10,432 nt of DNA, taken from the NCBI GenBank assembly GCA_030696545.1, contig JAUYSA010000277.1, forward strand, positions 1 through 10,432, read 5' to 3'. Origin of the DNA: Hyphomonadaceae bacterium (GTDB taxonomy: Bacteria > Pseudomonadota > Alphaproteobacteria > Caulobacterales > Hyphomonadaceae). Of this stretch, positions 1-4,886 are shown one piece after another. Under the pieces are notes generated by a model that was not told the origin of the DNA, did not search any database, and saw only the letters and a program-made list of their open reading frames with translations. Made by a program: the position numbers and the translations under genes. Position 1 is the stretch's first letter; each line of letters opens with the position of its first letter.

Positions 1-10
1 TCGCGCGCGA

Positions 11-748
11 CTAGCCTCCGAACACTTTACGCAGGAGGTCGGTGGTCCGTTTGACGGGATCGCGTCGAATCGACTGCTCCTCACGGGCGACGTAATAGAA
101 CAATCCGTCGAGGGCGCTAGTCGTCGCAGCCTCGGCCAGCCACGTCTTGGCTTCAGTTTTGACCAGTACCGCCCCGTATTTCCCCACCACGCCATCAACA
201 GAGGCAAGCGCGCCGGAGGTTGCGAGCGCCTTGTCGAAATAGGGCCGGAAAGATTGTCGCAGGCTGGTCTCTGTCCGCTTGCGGAGGAAATCCGTCGCCG
301 CCGTGTCCCCGCCGCGCAGGATGCCCATGGCGTCGTCGAAGCTCATCGTCTTGACCGCATCCACCACCAGCTTGCTGGCCGTCGGCACAGCCGACTCCGC
401 CGCGCGGTTCACCTTCATCTGCAGGTCATCGAGCGGTCCGGCCATCCCGAACGGCTGCAGCTTCTTCTGCGCGCTGCCCAGCACGCCCGGAAGCGGGATG
501 CGCACCGCGACATCCCCCATGAACCCATCCTTGGCGCTCAGTCGCTTGGAGGCCAGTCCGCTGGCGACATTCAGCGCCTCTTTCAGCCCGAGAGTCACAT
601 CGCCCTTGGACAGGTTGCCTTTGTCGCCCGGAAGCGACTTGTGAAGGATATCTGACGCAATCTTCCCGAAGTCCTGCGCAAACGCTGCGCCATTCGCCAA
701 AGCCGTAACGGCAAGCGCGAGACACGCCCTCTTCAGCCACACGCGCAT
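11..748 (-). CDS. Exported DUF4197 family protein
   Basis: A 245-residue protein of unknown function in the DUF4197 family. I chose the ATG at 748 because a GGAGG lies 9 nt upstream and the first 24 residues form a signal peptide (MRVWLKR, then a hydrophobic stretch ending AFA before QDFG); the 22 residues upstream in frame add nothing plausible. Family-like landmarks are visible: a G-L-K-E-A-L stretch near residue 54, a K-D-G-F followed by VRIPLP near 72-86, an N-R-A-A-E-S-A-V segment near 113-120, the M-S-F-D-D-A-M-G-I-L-R-G-G-D-T-A-A-T-D-F core near 133-152, and a C-terminal stretch with LDGLFYYVAREE, IRRDP and LLRKVFGG. The protein is complete and of normal family length. It is predicted to be periplasmic. 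It is divergent from the crotonase gene, with 120 bp between them. Function is not known for the family; assignment to it is confident. Confidence 0.88.
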   Translation of the reverse strand: MRVWLKRACLALAVTALANGAAFAQDFGKIASDILHKSLPGDKGNLSKGDVTLGLKEALNVASGLASKRLSAKDGFMGDVAVRIPLPGVLGSAQKKLQPFGMAGPLDDLQMKVNRAAESAVPTASKLVVDAVKTMSFDDAMGILRGGDTAATDFLRKRTETSLRQSFRPYFDKALATSGALASVDGVVGKYGAVLVKTEAKTWLAEAATTSALDGLFYYVAREEQSIRRDPVKRTTDLLRKVFGG

Positions 749-868
749 CGACCAGCACCTCCGGTCAGGGTTCCCCTCTCCCTGCCGGGCGGATAGGAAC
801 CGGAAAGACACCATCCGTCAAACCGCGCCAACAGACGCGATCGTAACGCCAGTACCGAGGAAACGCAG

Positions 869-1717
869 ATGAGCACACAACACACGTGTTTTGACGTCTC
901 CATCGACCAGCGCGTCGCGCATATCCAGATGAGCCGCCCCGAGCAGTTCAACACCTTCACGCCCGAAGCCTGGGTCGAACTCCCCACGATCGTCCGCGAC
1001 ATCGACCGCGGCGCGAAAGCGCGCTGCATCGTCCTGTCCTCCACCGGCAAGCATTTCACCGCCGGAATGGACCTGGCCGTCTTCGCCCGCCCGGACGGCA
1101 TCATCGGCGCGATCAACGACCCTCACCTCCGCGCCGAGAAATTCCGCGCTGACCTGCGCCCGCTTCAGGATGCCTTCAACTGCCTTGAGCAGGCGCGAAT
1201 GCCAGTCATCGCCTGCATCCAGGGCGGCTGCATTGGCGCCGGCGTCGACATGATCTCGGCCTGCGACTTCCGCTTCGCAACAAAGGACGCGTTCTTCTGC
1301 ATCCAGGAAATCAACATCGGCATGACCGCTGACGTCGGCACCTTCCCGCGCCTGACTAAACTGATGCCAGACGGCTGGGTCCGCCAGATCGCGTACACTG
1401 GCGAACGCCTGCCCGCGCAGAAGGCCAAGGAACTCGGCCTCGTCAACGAAGTCTTCGATACGCAAGCCGCCATGCTCGAGCACGCCACGGCAATCGCCCG
1501 CGAGATCGCAACCAAGAGCCCGCTCGCCGTCACGGGCTCGAAAGCTATGATCAACTACGCCCGCGATCACACCACGGCAGACGCCCTCGACTATATCGGC
1601 GTCTGGAACGCCGCCATGCTCTCCGGCGCTCACATGCGCGAAGCATTCACCGCCAAGGCCGAAAAGCGGGACGGCGATTTTCCGGATCTGCTTCCGCTCA
1701 AAGATAAGCCGCTCTGA
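869..1717 (+). CDS. Crotonase family protein, probable delta(3,5)-delta(2,4)-dienoyl-CoA isomerase
   Basis: A 282-residue enoyl-CoA hydratase/isomerase superfamily enzyme. The oxyanion-hole regions are H-F-T-A-G-M-D-L (62-69) and G-G-C-I-G-A-G (119-125). Unlike a plain hydratase, it carries D127, E147 and D155. Their spacing (20 and 8 residues) and context (VDMISACD, then IQE, then GMTADVGT) match the three acidic residues of mammalian ECH1 (Asp176, Glu196, Asp204), which shifts conjugated double bonds so that unsaturated fatty acids with odd-numbered double bonds can enter beta-oxidation. The SKSPLAVTGSK-like stretch (here KSPLAVTGSK, 216-225) and the Y-A-R-D-H segment (230-234) also resemble ECH1. 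No signal peptide, so cytoplasmic. GAGG lies 8 nt upstream of the ATG. It is a single gene, divergent from the DUF4197 gene and followed by a palindromic repeat. The isomerase specificity is inference from residues; the crotonase fold is certain. Confidence 0.9.
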   Translation: MSTQHTCFDVSIDQRVAHIQMSRPEQFNTFTPEAWVELPTIVRDIDRGAKARCIVLSSTGKHFTAGMDLAVFARPDGIIGAINDPHLRAEKFRADLRPLQDAFNCLEQARMPVIACIQGGCIGAGVDMISACDFRFATKDAFFCIQEINIGMTADVGTFPRLTKLMPDGWVRQIAYTGERLPAQKAKELGLVNEVFDTQAAMLEHATAIAREIATKSPLAVTGSKAMINYARDHTTADALDYIGVWNAAMLSGAHMREAFTAKAEKRDGDFPDLLPLKDKPL

Positions 1718-1749
1718 CACGGGGGCTTTCGTGTGAAGTCATCCCCCTT

Positions 1750-1849
1750 GTCATTCCGGACACGCGCGAAGCGCGTGAGCCGGAACCCATGGGCCACGCC
1801 CGCAACTCCTGGTTTCCCGCTCTCCGCTTCGCTCCGGCGGGACTGACGA
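1750..1849. repeat. REP/BIME-like palindromic intergenic repeat
   Basis: A roughly 100-bp non-coding unit between the crotonase and hotdog genes. Its ends are near-inverted copies (GTCATTCC at 1750-1757 and GGACTGAC at 1840-1847). Inside are two hairpins. The first has arms TTCCGG (1754-1759) and CCGGAA (1780-1785) enclosing a perfect 7-bp stem, CACGCGC (1761-1767) and GCGCGTG (1771-1777), with a GAA loop. The second pairs TCCCG (1815-1819) with CGGGA (1838-1842) and CCG (1824-1826) with CGG (1835-1837). This layout is typical of dispersed extragenic palindromes in alphaproteobacteria, seen between convergent genes, as here. No second copy was seen in this window, so dispersed status is inferred. 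The first hairpin could also act as a weak bidirectional terminator, but there is no T tract. Confidence 0.6.
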
Positions 1850-1872
1850 TCTTAGGGCCACCGCAGCAGCCC

Positions 1873-2178
1873 TCACCGCATCAGGCTGAACAGCCCCTGC
1901 GCCGAAAACACCAGCGCCGCTCCCATCCGTGCCTCGAGCGAAGCAAACACGATAGACCTCGCACGTTTGTCGACGCTCACCGCGATCTCGACCATCCCCT
2001 CGCCGATCGCATGCGATGCCACATCGAGCGAGAGCGACGTCATCCGGAAGCCATCGCCCGCGGCCTCGCCCAGCAAGGCGATAGCCGCCCTCGAACACTG
2101 CGTGGCCTCAGGTGCACCGGGCCCGCCGAGGTCCGCCGCCGGGATTAGCTTCATGCTCGCCAGTGTCTGATCGCTCAT
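1873..2178 (-). CDS. Small protein with hotdog-fold (PaaI-like) features
   Basis: A 101-residue cytoplasmic protein, tentatively a hotdog-fold domain of the PaaI acyl-CoA thioesterase type. The visible pattern is a helix R-A-A-I-A-L-L-G-E-A-A-G (30-41), which resembles the GGAIATLLDEAAG helix of these enzymes, followed by strand-like segments: MTSLSLDV (46-53), GMVEIAVSVDKRARSIVFA (61-79), and ALVFSAQGLFSL (88-99). The R-S-I-V-F position resembles the T-R-R-L-V-F strand of PaaI-like proteins. It is shorter than a typical 130-150 residue thioesterase and lacks an obvious N-terminal HxxG-type segment, so catalytic activity is doubtful. The start at 2178 has only a weak ribosome site; an internal ATG at 2154 is the alternative. 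It is divergent from the AMIN/TPR gene and shares the 82-bp promoter region with it. Family assignment is by pattern only. Confidence 0.55.
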   Translation of the reverse strand: MSDQTLASMKLIPAADLGGPGAPEATQCSRAAIALLGEAAGDGFRMTSLSLDVASHAIGEGMVEIAVSVDKRARSIVFASLEARMGAALVFSAQGLFSLMR

Positions 2179-2207
2179 ACCAACATGCTTAGACCGGAAA
2201 ACGCCGC

Positions 2208-2238
2208 GCGTTAAGCAATGCTAACCGCCTATTAACGC
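2208..2238. promoter_or_regulatory. CtrA-like box within a GCGTTAA/TTAACGC inverted repeat
   Basis: In the divergent promoter region, CTAA-N7-TTAAC at 2221-2236 matches 8 of 9 fixed bases of the CtrA consensus TTAA-N7-TTAAC. It overlaps a perfect 7-bp inverted repeat, GCGTTAA (2208-2214) and TTAACGC (2232-2238), 17 bp apart. The box ends 24 bp before the ATG of the AMIN/TPR gene. CtrA is the cell-cycle master regulator of Caulobacterales and relatives. Binding is inferred from sequence only. Confidence 0.4.
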
Positions 2239-2260
2239 ATGAGGGCGTACCGGCAAAAGC

Positions 2261-3235
2261 ATGTTGCTGGCGCGATTCCCTCTCGTTTGCCTCACCAGCG
2301 CATTGCTGGCAGCGCCCGTCCTCGGCGCAGCTGCCGCGCACGCCCAATCCGCACCCGCTACCGCCAGCCCGTCCGCGCGCGTCGATGATATTCAGGTCGC
2401 CCGCGACGGCGATGCCATCTCCATCCTGATCAAGCTGTCACAACAGCCCGCTGCAGCCGCCGCGAAAACCTCCGGCGAAGCGCTTACGATCGAGATCGAC
2501 GGCCTGACCCTGACGCCGCTCAGCATGTCCCCCACACCGGGCGCGCTGATAACCAGGGTCGAGGCCACCACCAGCAAGCTCACCCTCTCCGGCGCGGCGT
2601 TCAGCAGCGCCACGACGGTCATCTATCGCAACGCTGTTATGATCGAGGCCAAACTCGCCGAACCCGCCCTGCACGCAGGCGCATCGCTGATGACCCACGC
2701 CATGCCAGCCAAAACAGCTCCCGCGCCCGTAGCCCCGCCCACAATCCTTCCGCCACCGGCGCCGATCGCGGCGCCAGCAGAACCAGCCGCCTCCCCCGAC
2801 GCCCTTCAGTCCCACACGGCGCCCGCAGCGCTGCCCAAGCAAAACATCACATCAACCGCCGCGCTCGCAGGCATCACCGCTGAACGCTGTTCAACTGCCG
2901 CCGCTGACCTAGCCAAGGATGCCTGGGCGCTTGCCGCCATGGGCGATCACGCGCTCTGCCTGCTTGACGCTGGCAAGCTCGACGAAGCCAAAAGCCGTAT
3001 CGACCAGCTCGCAGCGATCACCCCACAGGATTGGCGCGTCGCGCTGGGCCGCGCTGTCCTGGAAGAAAAATCTGGCGATGCGACAAAGGCTCAAGCCGCT
3101 TTCGTGTCCGCGTCGCTCGCCGCCCCGAACGACACGATCCGCGCGGCAATCACAGAGCGGATCAAACCGGCGACAGACATACAGGCCAGTAACCTGCAAT
3201 TGCCGCTGCCGACATCGGCGGCCCCCGCACACTGA
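2261..3235 (+). CDS. Exported protein with AMIN-like N-domain and TPR-like C-domain
   Basis: A 324-residue envelope protein not recognised as a named gene. Residues 1-28 are a signal peptide (hydrophobic core, AHA before QS). Residues about 40-133 look like an AMIN domain: R-V-D-D-I-Q-V-A-R-D-G-D, then alternating strands ILIKLS, LTIEIDG and MIEAKL; such domains bind peptidoglycan or localise envelope proteins to poles and septa. Residues about 134-200 are a Pro/Ala-rich linker. Residues about 207-302 form helical pairs of TPR type (C-L-L-D-A-G-K-L-D-E-A-K-S-R-I and E-K-S-G-D-A-T-K-A-Q-A-A-F). C210 and C233 could form a disulfide. The ribosome site is weak (GAGGG 15 nt upstream). A CtrA-like box lies just upstream, suggesting cell-cycle control. 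It is convergent with the candidate sRNA, whose terminator begins 12 nt after the stop. Domain calls are by pattern; role unknown. Confidence 0.75.
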   Translation: MLLARFPLVCLTSALLAAPVLGAAAAHAQSAPATASPSARVDDIQVARDGDAISILIKLSQQPAAAAAKTSGEALTIEIDGLTLTPLSMSPTPGALITRVEATTSKLTLSGAAFSSATTVIYRNAVMIEAKLAEPALHAGASLMTHAMPAKTAPAPVAPPTILPPPAPIAAPAEPAASPDALQSHTAPAALPKQNITSTAALAGITAERCSTAAADLAKDAWALAAMGDHALCLLDAGKLDEAKSRIDQLAAITPQDWRVALGRAVLEEKSGDATKAQAAFVSASLAAPNDTIRAAITERIKPATDIQASNLQLPLPTSAAPAH

Positions 3236-3238
3236 CCT

Positions 3239-3355
3239 CAGAAACGAAACCGCCCGCGCGACAATGTCGGGCGGGCGGTTCAATAAGGCATCTTCCCGAC
3301 GCGCGATCTCGGGGGGTCGGGGGGGACGGATAAGACCGCCTCGCCGGGAAGATCG
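3239..3355 (-). ncRNA. Candidate small RNA with C-rich loop (GsrN-like architecture)
   Basis: Read on the minus strand, about 115 nt fold into a typical trans-acting sRNA. A 9-bp closing stem (ATCTTCCCG from 3353 to 3345 pairing with 3298 to 3290) holds a loop with seven C (3325-3319), GA, then six C (3316-3311). A short A/T-rich linker (3289-3281) follows, then a terminator hairpin (arms 3280-3271 and 3257-3248) and a T-rich tail. The 5' end of the stem sits where transcription from the EcfG-like promoter at 3363-3388 would start. In Caulobacter the general-stress sRNA GsrN is transcribed by the EcfG-class factor SigT and pairs with targets through a C-rich 5' loop; this element has the same plan. 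Identity with GsrN is not established: I cannot compare sequences. Alternatives are a 3'-UTR structure of the convergent gene or a repeat. Confidence 0.45.
3248..3280 (-). terminator. Intrinsic terminator, probably of the candidate sRNA
   Basis: Perfect 10-bp arms (AACCGCCCGC at 3248-3257 and its complement at 3271-3280) with an inner 4-bp CGAC/GTCG stem and an AAT loop. On the minus strand it is followed by TTTCGTTTCT, a usable U tract. On the plus strand the tail is CAATAAGG, so it would be a weaker terminator for the gene ending at 3235, though it could block transcription both ways. Confidence 0.65.
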
Positions 3356-3362
3356 TGGTATA

Positions 3363-3388
3363 TACGCCGACGCTTTGACGCCGGTTCC
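3363..3388 (-). promoter_or_regulatory. EcfG/SigT-like promoter of the candidate sRNA
   Basis: On the minus strand GGAAC (3388-3384) is followed after exactly 17 nt by CGTA (3366-3363); the alphaproteobacterial general-stress consensus is GGAAC-N16/17-CGTT, so one base differs. The predicted start falls near 3355, at the foot of the sRNA's first stem. The palindrome TTTTTTCGAAAAAA at 3403-3416 lies about 48-61 nt upstream of that start and could act as an UP-like element. TATATA at 3359-3364 overlaps the -10 region and offers a sigma70-type alternative, but no good -35 partner was seen. Confidence 0.4.
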
Positions 3389-3402
3389 GATCAGGTGGCG
3401 AC

Positions 3403-3416
3403 TTTTTTCGAAAAAA
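3403..3416. repeat. A/T-tract palindrome (T6-CG-A6)
   Basis: A perfect 14-bp palindrome of six T, CG, six A in an otherwise GC-rich intergenic stretch. It lies upstream of the sRNA promoter on the minus strand. It may bend DNA or serve as an UP element; no GC-rich hairpin precedes it, so it is not a convincing terminator. Confidence 0.4.
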
Positions 3417-3470
3417 AGCAGAGGCCAACTCCAATCGGGCAGAATCCCGCGAGCACCGCACAGTTTCCAC

Positions 3471-3501
3471 AAAACAAAACGGGCGACCCGAAGGCCGCCC
3501 G
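3471..3501 (-). terminator. Intrinsic terminator of the DUF2780-like gene
   Basis: On the minus strand a 9-bp GC-rich stem with one mismatch (3501-3493 with 3488-3480) closes on a TTCG tetraloop and is followed by TTTTGTTTT (3479-3471). It lies 26 bp after the stop at 3527. This is a textbook intrinsic terminator and separates this gene from the downstream sRNA unit. Confidence 0.85.
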
Positions 3502-3526
3502 CCATGTTTCCGAACTCTACTGTGTC

Positions 3527-3949
3527 TCAGGCTACGCTACTAACTGCACTGGCGGGTGCGTTCACTGCGCCGAACATGTCGCCGAGATGGCCGACACCGC
3601 TCACGCCGAACGCGGATTCTGCGTACTTGCCGATCGCTGGAAACAGCCGACCGATTTCCTTGTTGCCGAGACCTGCCTTGTGCAGGTCACGAATGACTTG
3701 TTCCGCCACGGCCATGCGGCCGCCGGGCGTGCGCTCGATCAGGCGCGCGATAACGCCGGTGGATGCGCCAACGGTTGCGCCCATGTTTGCGGCCAGCACA
3801 CGCGCGCCGGGAACCCGCTCGAAAATCTCGTCAGCAATCGGCGCGCCCTGGCGATCCGCCGCGTTCAACACGATGCCGATCGCAGCCTCGGTCCTGTCGA
3901 ACGGCATCCCGATCGACTTGGACACGTGTTTTACAAAGGCGTTGAGCAT
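3527..3949 (-). CDS. DUF2780/DUF2267-like small protein
   Basis: A 140-residue cytoplasmic protein without signal peptide or membrane segment. Its plan is helical and resembles small DUF2780 (VcgC/VcgE) or DUF2267 proteins: an N-terminal helix, a T-E-A-A-I-G-I-V-L-N-A-A-D segment (20-32), a F-E-R-V-P-G-A-R-V-L motif (43-52), a Gly/Ala-rich middle, then H-K-A-G-L-G-N-K-E-I-G-R-L-F-P-A-I-G-K-Y (90-109), which matches the recurring Gly-Leu...Phe-Pro...Tyr pattern of these families. Function is unknown. It begins 68 bp after the dipeptidase stop on the same strand, but an inverted repeat in the gap (3986-4010) suggests its own promoter, and it has its own terminator. The ribosome site is poor (GGGG about 6 nt upstream). 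It reads cleanly from ATG to a strong terminator, so the gene itself is likely real; the family call is tentative. Confidence 0.65.
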   Translation of the reverse strand: MLNAFVKHVSKSIGMPFDRTEAAIGIVLNAADRQGAPIADEIFERVPGARVLAANMGATVGASTGVIARLIERTPGGRMAVAEQVIRDLHKAGLGNKEIGRLFPAIGKYAESAFGVSGVGHLGDMFGAVNAPASAVSSVA

Positions 3950-3985
3950 TGTGGCCCCGCAATCAACTGCAGGCTCACTCTCGCC

Positions 3986-4010
3986 GCTTAAGGTTGCCGG
4001 GGTCTTAAGC
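3986..4010. promoter_or_regulatory. GCTTAAG/CTTAAGC inverted repeat upstream of the DUF2780-like gene
   Basis: Perfect 7-bp arms (3986-3992 and 4004-4010) are separated by 11 bp, 37 bp or more upstream of the start at 3949 and just after the dipeptidase stop. It could be an operator for a dimeric regulator. The TTAA half-sites are 13 bp apart, not 7, so it is not a CtrA box. As RNA it would be a weak AU-rich hairpin without a U tract. Confidence 0.3.
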
Positions 4011-4017
4011 TTGCCAA

Positions 4018-4806
4018 TCAGGCATCAGGCCGGCCCGTGGGATTGCAGCCGCCATAGTGAGCGGAGGCGTGTCCGCCCAGCTTGGCCCACAACTGGTCGC
4101 CCCACGAATAATGCCACCATTCCGTGGGATTGTTGGCAAACCCGGCCTCGGTCATCACCCAATAGAGAAGCCGCCGGTTCGCCCGCGCCTCCTCATCCGA
4201 CATCGATACTACATCCTTGCCCTCGAACCCGTCAGTCCACGCTTCCTCGGTCAGATCGTCAAAGATCCCGCCCATGAACAGCGGCTGGCGCGTGTCACTG
4301 AACATCAATGTCAGGTCGAGCGCCGCTCCCGTAGAATGCGGCGATGGCGAATTCTCACCCGCAGTCGGCGCGGCCCAGTATTTCTCCACCTCATCAATCA
4401 ACGACTGCCCCGCCAGATGCGGCTGCCGCTGCACGATCCACTCGGGAAACCACACGTCGTGGAAATAGCGCTGGATCGCCTGCGGCCGCCACGCATCGAA
4501 CAGATAGACCTCTACGCCCATCGGCTTCAGCCGCGCATTCACTTCGCCTAGCTTCGCCGCCACCGACTTCCGCAGATACAACTCGGCAATCGATCCCGGC
4601 ACGCTGAGATAGTAGGGAGGATTGCGCGGTGTGTTGTAATGATTGTCCCCGGCAATCCGCATCTCTCGCACTTCAACGCAGGCCTCCCCCGCCAGCGCCC
4701 CAGCGAAATCGATCCGCACCGTCTCGCGATACCCGCTCTTCCGCGCCAGCACCTCAGCTGACGGCGGGACGGGATCCAGTTTCAGCGCTGCCATATCTCG
4801 ACTCAT
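4018..4806 (-). CDS. ddpX: D-alanyl-D-alanine dipeptidase (M15D, VanX/DdpX type)
   Basis: A 262-residue zinc dipeptidase that splits D-Ala-D-Ala. All signature residues are present: V-Y-L-F-D-A-W-R-P with the substrate-polarising Arg107, S-P-H-S-T-G-A-A-L-D with zinc ligands His157 and Asp164, and E-W-W-H-Y with catalytic Glu229 and zinc ligand His232. These align with Arg71, His116, Asp123, Glu181 and His184 of VanX, with identical spacing inside each motif. No signal peptide is visible, so it is cytoplasmic as in DdpX and VanX. I chose the ATG at 4806 because AGGGTGG lies just upstream; in-frame ATGs at 4833 and 4794 are alternatives. No vanHA-like genes or ddp transporter genes are adjacent, so a role in recycling peptidoglycan D-Ala-D-Ala is more likely than glycopeptide resistance. 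It is divergent from brkB across an 80-bp gap. Confidence 0.92.
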   Translation of the reverse strand: MSRDMAALKLDPVPPSAEVLARKSGYRETVRIDFAGALAGEACVEVREMRIAGDNHYNTPRNPPYYLSVPGSIAELYLRKSVAAKLGEVNARLKPMGVEVYLFDAWRPQAIQRYFHDVWFPEWIVQRQPHLAGQSLIDEVEKYWAAPTAGENSPSPHSTGAALDLTLMFSDTRQPLFMGGIFDDLTEEAWTDGFEGKDVVSMSDEEARANRRLLYWVMTEAGFANNPTEWWHYSWGDQLWAKLGGHASAHYGGCNPTGRPDA

Positions 4807-4851
4807 GCACGCCACCCTAAGCCGCCTTGCCAACGCTGCAATGCCGCCAGC

Positions 4852-4877
4852 GGAACCCTTTTCACCCGCCTTGCGTT
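4852..4877 (+). promoter_or_regulatory. EcfG/SigT-type general stress promoter of the BrkB-family gene
   Basis: GGAAC (4852-4856), exactly 17 nt, then CGTT (4874-4877): a full match to the alphaproteobacterial EcfG consensus. The predicted transcription start, 6-9 nt beyond CGTT, is about 4883-4886, directly at the ATG at 4887. The gene shows no Shine-Dalgarno sequence, which fits a leaderless or nearly leaderless mRNA. Confidence 0.6.
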
Positions 4878-4886
4878 ATCGTTCCA

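Noticed and set aside
1..10. Self-complementary TCGCGCGCGA at the window edge
   Set aside because: It could be part of a terminator for the DUF4197 gene, but the rest is outside the window and CG alternation alone is common in this genome.
796..823. GGAAC-N15-CGTC upstream of the crotonase as an EcfG promoter
   Set aside because: The spacing is short and the -10 differs by one base, so the match is too weak beside the two better candidates.
818..1720. 300-codon open frame on the minus strand opposite the crotonase
   Set aside because: It is an antisense shadow produced by GC-rich third positions; the translation shows no domain, and the plus strand encodes a convincing enzyme.
3239..3470. 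SRP RNA, 6S RNA or tmRNA in the intergenic region
   Set aside because: The conserved SRP core, a long 6S-type bulged helix and a tRNA-like domain are all absent.
2919..4277. 452-codon plus-strand frame
   Set aside because: It overlaps the AMIN/TPR gene out of frame, runs through the sRNA region and two terminators, and is antisense to two good genes; the translation is Arg/Pro/Ser-rich and low in structure.
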